Shown here: piece after piece, positions 1 to 9,500 of the stretch | Numbering within the stretch: the first letter of the stretch is position 1 | How the letters are laid out: the number at the start of each line of letters is the position of its first letter | DNA from: Pisaster brevispinus | Taxonomy: Eukaryota > Echinodermata > Asteroidea > Forcipulatida > Asteriidae | Reading direction: 5' to 3' | Length of the DNA: 64,000 nucleotides | Assembly: GCA_023634235.1 (NCBI GenBank) | Contig: JAMKCF010000008.1 | Coordinates: 18,629,000 to 18,692,999, forward strand | Notes under the pieces: model-generated | Databases searched by the model: none | What the model saw: the letters and a program-made list of their open reading frames with translations, nothing else | What the model was told of the DNA's origin: nothing | Program-made: the position numbers and the translations under genes

Positions 1-187
1 GCCCCTGGTCAATTTCCTCCATGTCCCTGGTCATTATTACCTCCATGCCCCTGGTCATTATTACCTCCATGCCCCTGGTCATTATTACCTCCATGCCCCT
101 GGTCAATTACCTCAATGCCCCTGGTCAATTGCTTCTATGCCCCTGGTCAATTGCCACCATGTCCCTGGTCATTGTCCCCATGCCCCT
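1..187. repeat. 22-24 bp minisatellite inside Fam1
   Basis: About eight tandem units begin with GCCCCTGGTC or GTCCCTGGTC at 1, 23, 47, 71, 95, 117, 139 and 161, and a last partial unit starts at 182. Unit lengths are 22, 24, 24, 24, 22, 22, 22 and 21. The middle units are nearly identical and the outer ones diverge, which suggests recent expansion from the centre. The array runs off the left edge. Confidence 0.9.
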
Positions 188-282
188 AATAAATGTTCCA
201 ACACAAATTAAACTTTCTGTCATAGAGGTGCCCAATACTAGGAAAAACTATCTGCCTCAACGAGAGTGAAATATCAGGCATG
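1..282 (-). mobile_element. Fam1 inverted-end element, partial, with internal minisatellite
   Basis: Right part of a Fam1 copy, cut by the window edge. Reading the minus strand, it starts near 282 with CATGCCTGATATTTC, a variant of the family end CAGGCCTGATACTTC. It then keeps the family blocks GGGCACCTCTATGAC and GGAACATTTATTAGGGGC. Beyond about 187 the normal single block (CAATGACCAGGGGC in other copies) is replaced by a tandem array. The 82-codon open frame over the array is an artefact of the repeat. No transposase is encoded, so this is a non-autonomous element. Confidence 0.6.
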
Positions 283-1521
283 ATGTCTCCTAATTTAGAA
301 CCATTACCATTTTTTTCCCTGAATAATTTGGTGGCGTGACTATCATTCACATTTCCTGTCAGATTGTCTTACATCAAAGTTATTTTTTCTCAGAAGTAAA
401 TTGGGAAAGAACTTCCTTGAACAGCCTACTTGAATGGAGGAGGTATATACATTGATTAACTTAGTATCAGACCTCATGTGCGTTCGACATGGATCACCTA
501 CAAGCTTGCAATGTCACCATTTGGTGGATCGCTGCATCTTGTGAAGTTCACACAGCTTGATGAGTAATATAGAATAACCATTACTTGCAATATTTGAACA
601 ACAAATTTGTCATTGATTCCGTGAAGTGTTAACTGGGGTTTGGTTTTTTTTATTCTGGGAAATGTCCCTGTAAGGTTTGTTTGTTTTGTTCGTTAGTGTT
701 CGGAGGTTGAAATGCAAATGGAGTCGCCCATTAGAGACCCTTCATTTCTGTGTAATTGTCAACATGCGCATAGACTTGACTGTATCATAAGTGTTGATTT
801 TTTTAGACACAGTTTTTTCCATTAAAATATCTGAAAAACGATAAGAAACAGTAGCTGTTTTGGAAATCTTATAATATCATAGTAAACAGGAGAAAATATT
901 GGAAAGTGTCAAATTCAGGACATGAATTTTATTTTGACTTCTTCGGTTGACTAGATTGGTGGTGAAACCATGTGACCCTTTGTGGCAGCTACGGCCATTT
1001 TGGTACAAGCCACTTGTTGCCATTATGCGCTCCCAAGAGTTAAACCCAAACTTACATCAGACAGAAGTCTGCATGACGTGTTAGATGAACTACTCACACT
1101 ACGCACTTTATTAGTTGTCACACAAGCGCGAATGGAATACGGAAAGATATAGCGCTTCTGCGTTCCGTATCCAATGAGGTCGAAGGTCAGGTGGGATATG
1201 GGACACTGACGCGCTATATTTCAGCAAACTTGATGTGTAGCTTATAATAGGGCAACAATTGAACAGGGTTTGATATTGGCCGTTTCATATAGGTTTATAT
1301 CGCACTTCTTGTTGCTATGGATCCATCAATCAGAATCGAGGATTCGGGTTCGCTTGAAGATAATCACAAATATACATCCCTGTGGAGACTTCTTTTGTTC
1401 TTTTTTGTTTTGTCCCTGTACTGAACATCCTCACATTGACATCCTCACATTCATTGTGGAGCACCCTCTATTTTTAAAATTCCTTTGTGGAGGAAATCTA
1501 TTCTGTTCTTCTAAGATACCA
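283..1521. other. No gene or recognised repeat
   Basis: AT-rich single-copy-looking DNA. At 892-955 there is weak similarity to 13036-13092: both have AAATATTGGAAAGTGT followed by AATTCAG and a TTTTGAC block. This may be an old shared repeat. Nothing else recognised. Confidence 0.6.
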
Positions 1522-1655
1522 GGGCCGATTTCACAAAGAGCTCAGATTGACCTTGTACGATGTGTATCAGTCTTAATTGCTAAGCAAAGTGTGATGTCAC
1601 AATACAACGACAACTCATCTTAAGATGAATCTTAGTGCTTTGTGAAATCGAGCCC
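1522..1655 (+). mobile_element. Fam7 fold-back element, full copy
   Basis: The ends GGGCCGATTTCACAAAG and CTTTGTGAAATCGAGCCC are inverted copies of each other, and the inverted region extends inward through an AAGATTGA/TCTTAAG block. The middle holds TTGCTAAGCAAAGTGTGATG, which is conserved in the other Fam7 copies (28734, 51572, 55759). It is non-coding and about 134 bp. The open frame at 1270-1623 runs into it and is not a gene. Confidence 0.75.
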
Positions 1656-1847
1656 AGAGACTTGAAGAAGTCTCTGTTGTTCCCCATAATGTAGCAAATA
1701 TATAGGGACAAGATTGCAGGATTTATCCATGGTGAGTGTTGTCTCTTTCTCATAAATGTTCATTTTTGAACTGGCTTTTCAGTCATTTGTCACAAGTTTG
1801 GTTGTTCACAAGACCTTACGCTTCAGCTTTTTGTTAAGTAGCCCTCC

Positions 1848-2110
1848 GGGCTAGTAAACTGCATTTTACTTGCCCCTGGGAAGTTTAAGTAGCGCAGATT
1901 TTAAACATGTGTTGTTGTAAATGTATCTTTCTGATGGTTAATGGTAGTGATCAGAACCAATTTAATGGTCAAATGAAATTACATCCATTCAGTCAAAAAT
2001 AACTGAACACTTTGTTTTTTTAAAGGGCTATATTGTTTTTAACAAGTTAAGTAGGTTGTACAATTTTAAGAAGCCCACAGGGCAAGTTGAGAAGTGGTGC
2101 TTACTAGCCC
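1848..2110. mobile_element. Candidate 263 bp inverted-end element
   Basis: The left arm (1848-1880) starts GGGCTAGTAA and ends TTGCCCCTGGG. The right arm (2074-2110) is its inverted copy, ending TTACTAGCCC. The arms agree at roughly 80% by eye with one or two small gaps. The interior is AT-rich and non-coding. No second copy was seen in the window, so transposon status is inferred from structure alone. Confidence 0.45.
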
Positions 2111-2343
2111 ATACCAGTTTTTACGAGACAATGTAGGCCGGGCTAATGCAAAGGGCAAGACCTGTTGTCGATTGTTGATTTTCTGATTCTTTGTTTTTCA
2201 TCCATCAGACATAACTCTCTGAGAGGTGTATTTTTACCTGTTGTTTTTCCCTCATCCCATGGTTATTTCTTGAGGACAGATGAATGTATATAGGTCATCC
2301 ATCCTGGCAATAAGGTCGCTTTGTGCATCATTCATACCTGTGT

Positions 2344-2379
2344 CCCCCCCCCCCCCCCCACACACACACACACACACAC
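2344..2379. repeat. Poly-C followed by (AC)10
   Basis: Sixteen C (2344-2359) run directly into ten AC units. The overlapping open frames on both strands around 2280-2816 come from this and from the C13 run at 2622-2634. Confidence 0.95.
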
Positions 2380-2621
2380 GCGCACCCTGTCTGCATTTAT
2401 GGGGAGCTGTGTTTTGTGTATTTTTGCGTTTCCGTTTCTGTTTTTCGCTCAGAGTCTTTGGTTAATGTGGACGAGTGTTGTGGAGTGTTTGGCCGCAGGT
2501 TTCCCCGTGTGCTTAGTTTGCCGTTGATGTGTGTGTTCAGGGTATCTTTAGAGTGTTGGTTTAGGTTGGATAATAATACGTGGACGGATAACTTGAAAAG
2601 ACGGTACGTCGATGGAACCAA

Positions 2622-2634
2622 CCCCCCCCCCCCC
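2622..2634. repeat. C13 homopolymer
   Basis: Uninterrupted C run in otherwise AT-rich DNA. A T19 run follows at 2886-2904. The stretch between 2380 and 3030 holds nothing else that I recognise. Confidence 0.95.
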
Positions 2635-3032
2635 AGTTCAAATAATTTCAAATAAGTATTCAAAAGCTTAACTGACTCAGAGTTGTGAAAAGCAGCAATC
2701 CTTCTGAGAAATGAGTCCACTTGAGGGCAACTTATCTTTGTGAAAACAGTAATTGGATACACCCAAGTGAGAAAGTCCACTCCAGGTTCATTGTAAAATG
2801 ATAACATTAATTGCACCTTAAGGTGGGGTCATCGTTTGGTTTCTGTCAACGTTATGCTGATTCATAGGCAAAATTACCAAGAAAGTTTTTTTTTTTTTTT
2901 TTTTCTCTCCTTCTCATTTCCAAGTGTTGGTTGTTCATTTTGTACAATCAACATCATATCTTTTTTTTTTCAAACTTGTTACTTATCAGGATTTTTCCTG
3001 ATTTCAGAATTTTGTAATTGATTTGCCGTAAG

Positions 3033-3298
3033 GTGCCTTCAGATTTTCTTGAAAGAGTCGAAATTGCCACCGCAGGGACAAAAGACTTCAGCCCTTGTCA
3101 TGACCAAACCTCCAGATATCTTTATTGAAATGGAGACTGTAAACCTCTAAAATGCCTCTCTTAAAGTTTTAGATTGAAATTCACAACCGCAGATGATTTT
3201 GCCACTCAGTCTCAATTGAATAGAGTGAATTTCAGTCGAAAATTTTAAGAGACAACATCCCAATTAGTTTGGCCTTACATCCAGACCAAGAGCAAACT
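3033..3298 (+). repeat. Fam8 dispersed repeat
   Basis: Shares ordered blocks with 25870-26040 and 62690-62863: TCAGATTTTCTTGAAA, GACAAAAGACT, a TGACCAAACCTCCAGAT block, GTAAACCTCTAAAATG and a terminal CAGACCAAGAG block. This copy has extra sequence (about 3160-3265) before the last block. No coding capacity and no clear ends. Confidence 0.6.
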
Positions 3299-4340
3299 GT
3301 CATCCAATTTTGTGATTTGTAATTTTCAGACAATCTCACTGCCGTGCTTTTAGAACAGATTCCAAATTAATGTTAGTGCGACCTTAGTGTCAGCTGGCCA
3401 ACCATTATAACATTCATTTTCATTCAACAATTATGAGTTATATTTTGTTTCAAGTTTGGTGTTTTTCTATAATTCGAACCTTTACCTTGGGGGGGGGGGA
3501 GGAAACAAGAAAACAGAGAAATTAAAATTAAAGAAATTATTCATAGATGACAATTTCCACACCTAGTGTTTCCTGAAAACGCGGCAATTACTTTGAACCA
3601 TGGAACCAAAACGACTCTATACCTCAAAAGAAGAAAAAAATGAGAAAACGAAATGAAAAATCAATGTTGCACCTTCCTTCAATAAAAATAAAATAAAATA
3701 AAGACACACTCATTCTGCCAAGATTCACAGTGCTCCTACCCCCATCGCTGAAGGCCTCCCAGTCTCCTCAAGGACATGTCCATTTCAGGAAATGCCATCA
3801 GAATTTAATTTTATGACAGTCATAATGTTTGAAAGGTGCTTCTCCTGTTGATGTACACAGAGGTTAAGTGGAGAATTCAGGCTGGTGAGGCAGGCCCCCA
3901 GGCTCCTGCTTAAAGTGACCATCATTGCATCAGAAGGACACAAAAGAAGAATAGGAAGGAAATATGTCCGCTGGGAGCGACGTGTTGCTTAACGAATTTA
4001 TTCGCAGTAATAAGCCTGGTACTGGACACTTACTGTATATTCTGGCGAGTTAACTGTTTTTCCTCAGCAAGATTTTGACATGCTAAGCAGAAGTGTTTGG
4101 GGGGTTGGAGGAGGGGATGAACTGAACTAAAAGCTGCTTAAACAGAGATGGGGTTTTGTTTAAAATGTTTGTTGACTGGGACTCACCTGTCAACATAATC
4201 AGCCCCTCCCCCTTTTTTGTTACCCTCCTCTCTATTCAGCCTCCTGCTTTCTCTGTGTGCTTTCCTCTCTATCATTTATTTCCACTTGACTACTTTTGTT
4301 ACATCAGTATACCTGTTTATGTTTGTAGTGTTGTCATTAC
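3299..4340. other. No gene; minor low complexity
   Basis: Holds a G9 run near 3490 and a short AAAAT array near 3682. The part 4016-4145 has a few Fam6-like words (CTCAGCAAGATTTTG, AAAAGCTGCTTAA) and may be a decayed Fam6 copy, but the inverted ends cannot be traced. Confidence 0.5.
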
Positions 4341-4347
4341 TTAATCT

Positions 4348-4410
4348 TCCAGAAAGACTCTGCTAGGGTCGAAACGTCAGGCCACTAACTATTTTTTTGC
4401 ATTTATACCA
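4348..4410 (+). repeat. Fam9 fragment
   Basis: AAAGACTCTGCTAGGGTC is followed by GAAACGTCAGG. The layout, a short imperfect hairpin then GAAACGT, is that of 12472 and 61838. I recall similar blocks in repeats of many marine invertebrates, possibly retroelement ends, but this is unproven. Confidence 0.4.
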
Positions 4411-5059
4411 TGGTTGGTAAGCAGTCTGCAACAGCTAATACTATTTTTCTGTCAACATTGCAATAGACCCTATTCTTTAATCTGATTTCTATTTTTATTT
4501 CTCCACCTCTCTCTTTCTCTCCCTCTCTCCCCTCTTGCTCTCCATTATATAGAAAAATCAACCAATTGTTACTAAATGGCCTCAGAAGTGTAAAGCCTAT
4601 GTTTTACGTAAGCCAGCCCTTGTGCTCAACAAAATGTTTCTGGGGTTTTTTCCCGAAAGGGCCAAAATATCATGTCTGAATTATGGAAAGAAATCCATAA
4701 CTTAATAACTTGTAATTACTAACAAACTTGTAATGCCAATCCCGATTATCTTCATGACAGTGTGATCAAAGTTTCTCATTATCACAGCACAGTCCAAGGA
4801 ACAGTAATCTGAATTTTACAGTTCCAGTCTCATCCAATTCAATCAACAAAACTTTTTTTGCTAAAGCTCATTATAGAGAATGAACAACTTTACCCATTAA
4901 TATTAAGAGTTGAACAACTAGCCTGCCTCAATTTAAAAAAAATATTTAAAAAATAGTTAAATGCCATCTTGCAACGGAAGCCTGATCTAAGAAAGCTTAC
5001 TTGTGTTGCTTTTTATTTCAATTTCTAATCAATTGATAAATTAATTACTTGATTTGGTT
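4411..5059. other. No gene seen
   Basis: AT-rich DNA with a CT-rich patch at about 4503-4545. No recognisable repeat family. Confidence 0.6.
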
Positions 5060-5378
5060 TTGTTTTGCTTTTATATAGCTTTGTAAATCTATCCATTCAT
5101 AAACTCTCTATAGGTCTGTTTGTTTTTGTGTTGTTTGTTTGTTTTTGTTTGTTTGGTTTTGTTTGTTTGGTTTGGGGTTTTTCCCTATTTTTCTGTACGG
5201 ATCCCAATGGAAATAAGTTTTTGGGGGGCTATCCTTAGATAATTTTATGCAGTTTTTCTCTCTTTTTTATTACTTTTATTTATTTCTATTGTTTTCCTCC
5301 TGTAACTGTGTATGTTTTTTTGCCATGTTGTTGTTGTGTTTTATCCGAATAAATTCAAATCAACCCAAATCAATCAAG
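5060..5378 (+). mobile_element. Possible non-LTR retrotransposon 3' end
   Basis: A T/G-rich tract (TTTG units, 5117-5170) is followed by a T-rich stretch that ends TATCCGAATAAATTCAAATC with further CAAATCAA words. An AATAAA followed by a short tandem of AAATCAA-like units is typical of CR1/L2-type 3' ends. No coding remnant is seen upstream. Read as a guess based on this layout. Confidence 0.35.
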
Positions 5379-5434
5379 TTGTTGTGAAGGATTTGGGACC
5401 TGATAGGTTGGGTTGTTTTTGATGTCAAAACTTT

Positions 5435-5456
5435 TCTCTCTCTCTCTCTCTCTCTC
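5435..5456. repeat. (TC)11 microsatellite
   Basis: Pure CT dinucleotide run. Confidence 0.95.
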
Positions 5457-6299
5457 AAAAAAGATTTGATTAATATTTACATCCTTTCCTGCCTCCTCTG
5501 CAATAAAACACAAATCTCACGGCCACTCTGATTAGTCGGTGCCCTTGGTTGTCAAAACCCAGTGCCAGTTATACCCCCCCATTTGAAGTGCTGTTTGTCA
5601 TTTACCATTATTCTCCAATTGAACAATTTACACTAAAAGCAAAGTCCGTTTGTTTATCCACCTTGAGAACGCCAGATAAGAGGGAGCAAAATTCCACTGG
5701 GGGCCCGTTGATACCATGACAAATTGTTTCCCAGTCTTTCTCCATGCCTGCTTGGAGTAATTGGGAAGCGCCTTGTTGTCAAAAGGGTGACACGAGTCCT
5801 CTCAATTAGATAATAGATGGCCCTAAAATGGACAGTTTTTCACACCTCTGATCTGCCCCATGAGGCACCCTTAATATAAAAGCCGGAGGGGTTGTTAAGT
5901 TCAGACCTTCAGAGAGATGTTTTATCAATTCATTTTTTTGGGGGGCAGAGAACAGCCGTTCCAATCGTCTAGTTTTCAAGGAGCGTAAATTTAATCCCTG
6001 AACATGTCATTGAAATGTATGGTCTCATTTCCAAGAATCAACTTGTTTTTGTAGTATTGTATTTTTCTTATACTAATAAAAAACTCAAGTCATTTACGCC
6101 GATTAAAAAGCATTAATAAAGCTTTCAAACACGTGACGCCCCAACTTTACCATAACAAAAACATTCAACAGCATTTATTAACCAATAACATGCAAGACTC
6201 TTACGCAACAGCGTTTGAGTTTCTGTTGGCACCCCCACATGTGGCTAGGCACTCCAGCAGGCCATGGGTTGTCACGAGGCCTTTTATCATCTCCAGGAT
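5457..6299. other. No gene; repeat-poor DNA
   Basis: No repeat family is present. A TATAAAAG at 5875 has a TTCAGACC initiator-like word about 28 bases downstream. This is expected by chance in 64 kb and no exon follows. Confidence 0.5.
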
Positions 6300-6446
6300 G
6301 CTGCCTGCTAAGCAGAAATGAGCAGGATACCAGTCACAAATTGTACACGTGACATGGTAGTTTGGCTGGTAACCTTATACTGGTAAGCAAAATTTTATTG
6401 TGCTCAGCAAATTTTTGTGCTTAAGCAGCTCTATGAAATTGGGCCC
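6300..6446 (+). mobile_element. Fam6a fold-back element
   Basis: The left end is eroded to CTGCCTGCTAAGCAG. The centre carries the family signature ATACCAGTCACAAATTGTAC, then GACATGGTAG and TTTGGCTGGTAACCTTAT. The right end is intact: TGTGCTTAAGCAGCTCTATG and AAATTGGGCCC. Non-coding. Confidence 0.75.
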
Positions 6447-6540
6447 AGGTCTCATCAGAATTATCAATATAATGACTGACCAGTAGGACAGAGTTTTGAG
6501 TGAAGTTTTCGATGGACCTTAGCCAATTAAGAGGTAAAGC

Positions 6541-6655
6541 GATGATGTAACAGTGAAAAACTCATATTTTGTACGCGCAGCGCAGAGAGTGAGCTAGTGA
6601 GCAACTTTCTTTTGACCTCTAGCCGGGGGGCGCCCTACTCAAATTACGTCATGTT
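6541..6655 (+). repeat. Fam11 repeat, copy 1
   Basis: Matches the inverse complement of 19042-19155. Shared words are GATGATGTAACAGTG, TTGTACG, a CG-rich GCGCAGCGCA block, GAGCAAC, TTCTTTTGACCTCT and GGGCGCCCTACT. It has more CpG than its surroundings. Function unknown. Confidence 0.55.
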
Positions 6656-6868
6656 CGTAAGGTCTATTGAGCAAGAGTGCAGGGTCCAATTTGAAAAATA
6701 ATGATAATAAAATGTGTAACATTGCAGACATTTTCTGCTTATGGAGGACTCTCTAGCAGTATTTCTATTCCACAAACACTGCTAACTTTACGACTACAAA
6801 AAGGCACACTAGCTTGCTGGCAGCTCTTGTAAGCAGACGATTGGTGCAGCTATGCAAATCCATTGTCA

Positions 6869-7215
6869 CTTTCCCTTGTGGTTTATTACTCGATATTTGA
6901 AATAAAAAAAGTTGCATCCCCTTAAGGTGATCCCGTGGCTGCCCCTTCCCAGGTTGTATCGTAAACTTGGGTGTGATCCCTGGCTATATGGCAGTTACAG
7001 GTTGATTGGCTTCTGACTGGCACCCACGAACAAAGATAATGACATAATGGGAGACAGCCAACATCTAGGGCTAAATAGCTCAGCTGGTACAGTGCCGGCA
7101 CGTTAATCCAAAGGTCGTTGGTTTAAATCCAACTCTAGTCAATTTTTCTCTGGTCAACCCCAAATTATTTCAAATTTACCCAGTCAGTTTCCCTTGTGGT
7201 TAATTACTTGGCTTT
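6869..7215 (+). mobile_element. Fam2 SINE-like unit with tRNA-Asn-like domain
   Basis: The order is: family tail (TTTCCCTTGTGGTTTATTAC, 6869-6905), a 190 bp block starting at CATCCCCTTAAGGTGATCCC, a tRNA-like domain (7069-7140), a CAACCCCAAATTATTT block, and a second copy of the tail (7186-7210). So a tail precedes as well as follows the unit, as expected for a head-to-tail dimer trimmed at both sides. The tRNA-like part keeps the A-box word TAGCTCAGCTGG and the B-box-like GGTTTAAATCC. It is pol III-type and non-coding. Confidence 0.75.
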
Positions 7216-7781
7216 TGATTTTTTCGTCGTCCCCATTTTTTATTTTTTATTTTTCGCTATATGTGGACTCTGCCTATTGGATGATCCAGCCCTGATCATC
7301 GTACGTCTGATGTTTAAGTTTAACAATTTAGACAATTTTGAACGGCCGGTAATTTGATTACATTTTCACAGTTCTGTTGACTGTTGGGTTTGGAAACTCT
7401 AACAATGTATGGGGTCCTTTTAAGTGATTTCTATTCCATTCAGTGCAATTTATAAACATGGAATTCAGCATAACAAACAATTCTTTGAAAATGGAAAGAG
7501 TGTAGTTACCAAAAAAAATCAAAAAAACGTGTAAGACAGGATCTCGAGAAAACGAGTGGATTATTCAGTAACAGCTTATGGGATTATCTCAAAAAGAGTT
7601 TCAGATTCAAAATGATTGTAGTCTTAGTGATTGCTCTGGTAACGGGTACAATTATTCCAGTGATGGTTTTTGAGCTGGGTTATTGACCTTAAGAAAGATG
7701 TTTAAAAGAAAACCAATTCTGTTTTCACCGTGAAGACAACTTGCCTAAGAGTAAAATTAAATAAACTGCAATCGAAATTAT
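7216..7781. other. No gene or repeat recognised
   Basis: Ordinary AT-rich DNA. Confidence 0.6.
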
Positions 7782-8072
7782 TTTTATTTTTTTTATTTTT
7801 TTTTTTTATTACACATTCAACAACACAAACAGCACCAATAGTGAAAAGGAGGCGGAGAAGAAATGCTCAGTTTTAGAGGGGAAAAACCCCAAATGGGGGA
7901 AAACCCACCCTGATCCATATACTATAGGCTCTGGTCTGAGGTGGGAATGGAACCAGGGTCCAGGGAGGTGAAAGGCAGGGAAAGAAACCACTGAGCCAAC
8001 CTGATTCCCCTTCTATAAGAAAGGCTAGCTGTCCTTGCTTTTCATGATCTCATAATTTTTTTTAATCTGACC
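7782..8072 (-). mobile_element. Fam4a SINE with A-rich tail
   Basis: On the minus strand: a linker (8010-8072) shared with the 18 kb copy, then the tRNA-like head (TTGGCTCAGTGGTTTCTTTC, with GGTTCCATTCCC as the B-box), then the body GGGTTTTCCCCCATTTGGGG and a TAAAACTGAG word, then AATGTGTAATAAAA running into an A/T-rich tail at 7782-7810 (A-rich on the minus strand). The tail fits retroposition. Confidence 0.7.
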
Positions 8073-8105
8073 AGAAACACCGGGGCTGACCCCTCCTCTT
8101 AATGA

Positions 8106-8216
8106 TAAGTGTCGTGGCTGAGGGGTCAAGGACTTAAGCCCTAGTGTTTCTGATCAGCAGATTGTGGGTTCGAGTCCAGTCTTGACACCTGTGTCCTTGA
8201 GCAAGACACTGTTAAA
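8106..8216 (+). mobile_element. Fam3 SINE head, tRNA-Leu-like
   Basis: GTCGTGGCTGAGGGGTCAAG (A-box region), a long variable arm TGTTTCTGATCAGCAGA, and GGGTTCGAGTCC (B box), then the family word CTTGAGCAAGACACT. The body is truncated after that. It follows a Fam4a copy exactly as at 18519. Confidence 0.7.
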
Positions 8217-8264
8217 TAACGGATATTAATTTGAGAGTGTTTAAACAGATTTTATAATTGCATC

Positions 8265-8280
8265 GGGGGGGGGGGGGGGG
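8265..8280. repeat. G16 homopolymer
   Basis: Uninterrupted G run. Confidence 0.95.
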
Positions 8281-8299
8281 TAAAGATTGTTCTTTTTTT

Positions 8300-8440
8300 A
8301 TTACACAACACTGATGTGGGATAGGCAGTGTATCTTTGCTAGGTGCTTGCCCTCGAGTTCTGTTCTGTGGGGAAAAAAAAAACTACAGGCGTACTACTCG
8401 GTTGGGATTCGAACCTTGTTGACATCATTTGAACTTGTCA
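8300..8440 (-). mobile_element. Fam5 SINE, inverted partner of 8449
   Basis: On the minus strand: GGTTCGAATCCCAACCGAGT (B box and acceptor region), GTACGCCTGTAGTTTTTT, then AGCACCTAGC and CACATCAGTGTTGTGTAATA. These match the Fam5 consensus of the 38 kb copy at about 70% by eye. It lies head to head with the next copy. Confidence 0.6.
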
Positions 8441-8448
8441 ACGGGTAA

Positions 8449-8562
8449 GGTAGGTGGTCTAGTTGTAAGACATTTGCTCTTGAATGCAAGGATCATGGGG
8501 TTGGAATCCCATCCTAATAGCATGCCTGATTATATAGTGCGGAACACACATCAGTGTTGTTG
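8449..8562 (+). mobile_element. Fam5 SINE, inverted partner of 8300
   Basis: GGTAGGTGGTCTAGTTGTAA (A-box region), TTGCTCTTGAATGCAA (anticodon arm; stem TTGC/GCAA) and GGTTGGAATCCC (B box), then the body CATGCCTGATTATATAGTGC and ACACATCAGTGTTG. Truncated compared with 38459-38640. Confidence 0.6.
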
Positions 8563-9039
8563 AGCAGTTGTCATGTTGGTAGTTGGCTGCAGAAAATCGT
8601 GTTTCATTCAATCCTGTTTTTCTGTTTTTACTTTCCAGAAGCAGGAAACATACAATAAGCGAAATGGTTTAACTATTTAAAAAAAAAACTATTTTCAAAT
8701 CTACCCAAATAGGCAAGGCTAATGTTAAAGGGATTAAAGCTCGATTGAGTTGTTTGCAAACATTCGCAAACTTTGCAAGCATGTTTATTCAGCCATTTTA
8801 ATTCAAGCGTTGATTTGTATCGTAAACAGCTAAACCCCTGCGATCGGTACAAGACTTTGTCCAGACTAGTTTCAGATATATTAGTCGAGTTCCAGTAAAT
8901 TTGGGGGCCACGGGGTCCATGATCAGTCCAAATTAACGCCGAGTGTCGTTAATTGTGAGTAGACTCACGCATCCTGCCACTTTCAGACCCGTCACTTTAC
9001 CCCAATAATGAAGCCATGACCTCTTTTTCCTTTGTAAGG
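8563..9039. other. No gene seen
   Basis: Repeat-poor sequence with no recognisable feature. Confidence 0.6.
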
Positions 9040-9500
9040 ATGTAACTCCAGCCCGGTTCTCCCCGTGCAGTTCATAATTCTTCACCCGGGGCCGTGCAGC
9101 TGTCCTAATTCAGAGAATTTTACTTGCAAAGATCTGCATAACTGTTTACCCGCCCTCCAAAATGTTTTGCTAATCAACTCACGACCCATCTCGTTAAGGT
9201 GTTTCACAGCCATTGATTTTTCGATATCTCGACCTCTTGATGCGTGCTCCAATTACAGTGTGGGGTTTTGGGGGGTGTTTTGCGGGGAGAGGCGCTGGTC
9301 AAAAGTTAGGCCTCCCCTTTGCCCCGGGTTCAGGCAAATTGATCCATACACCGCAGTTCTCGTGTTTCGATACGGGGTATACATATATTGTGGAACAATT
9401 ATAAAACTGAATAAAATATCCGGGGACGCGGCGGTGCGGGGTGGTCTTATTCCCCAATTGAAAATACGGGACAATTTGTAAGTAGAAATTGTTGCTCACA
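9040..9500. promoter_or_regulatory. GC-richer repeat-poor block, regulatory candidate
   Basis: More GC- and CpG-rich than its flanks (CCCGGGGCCGTGC, GGGGACGCGGCGGTGCGG) and free of any dispersed family. It contains a 138-codon open frame (9065-9481) with no domain, no hydrophobic or charged pattern I recognise, and overlapping open frames on the other strand. I read it as non-coding. It could be a conserved element or a short unannotated exon, but a single sequence cannot tell. Confidence 0.2.

Noticed and set aside
1..187. CRISPR array
   Set aside because: Direct tandem repeat without spacers, in a eukaryotic context.
1270..1623. 117-codon open frame
   Set aside because: Its last third lies in a Fam7 fold-back element; the rest has no features.
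2397..2816. 139-codon minus-strand open frame
   Set aside because: Crosses a C13 run and ends close to the AC microsatellite; composition follows the low-complexity DNA.
5875..5903. TATA box with initiator; also TATAAAAG at 9765 and 50476
   Set aside because: About two such octamers are expected by chance in 64 kb on both strands, and no exon or CpG-rich start lies downstream.
9065..9481. 138-codon open frame in GC-richer DNA
   Set aside because: No domain or motif, unremarkable residue pattern, equally long open frames on the other strand, no splice-linked partner. Kept only as a possible non-coding element.
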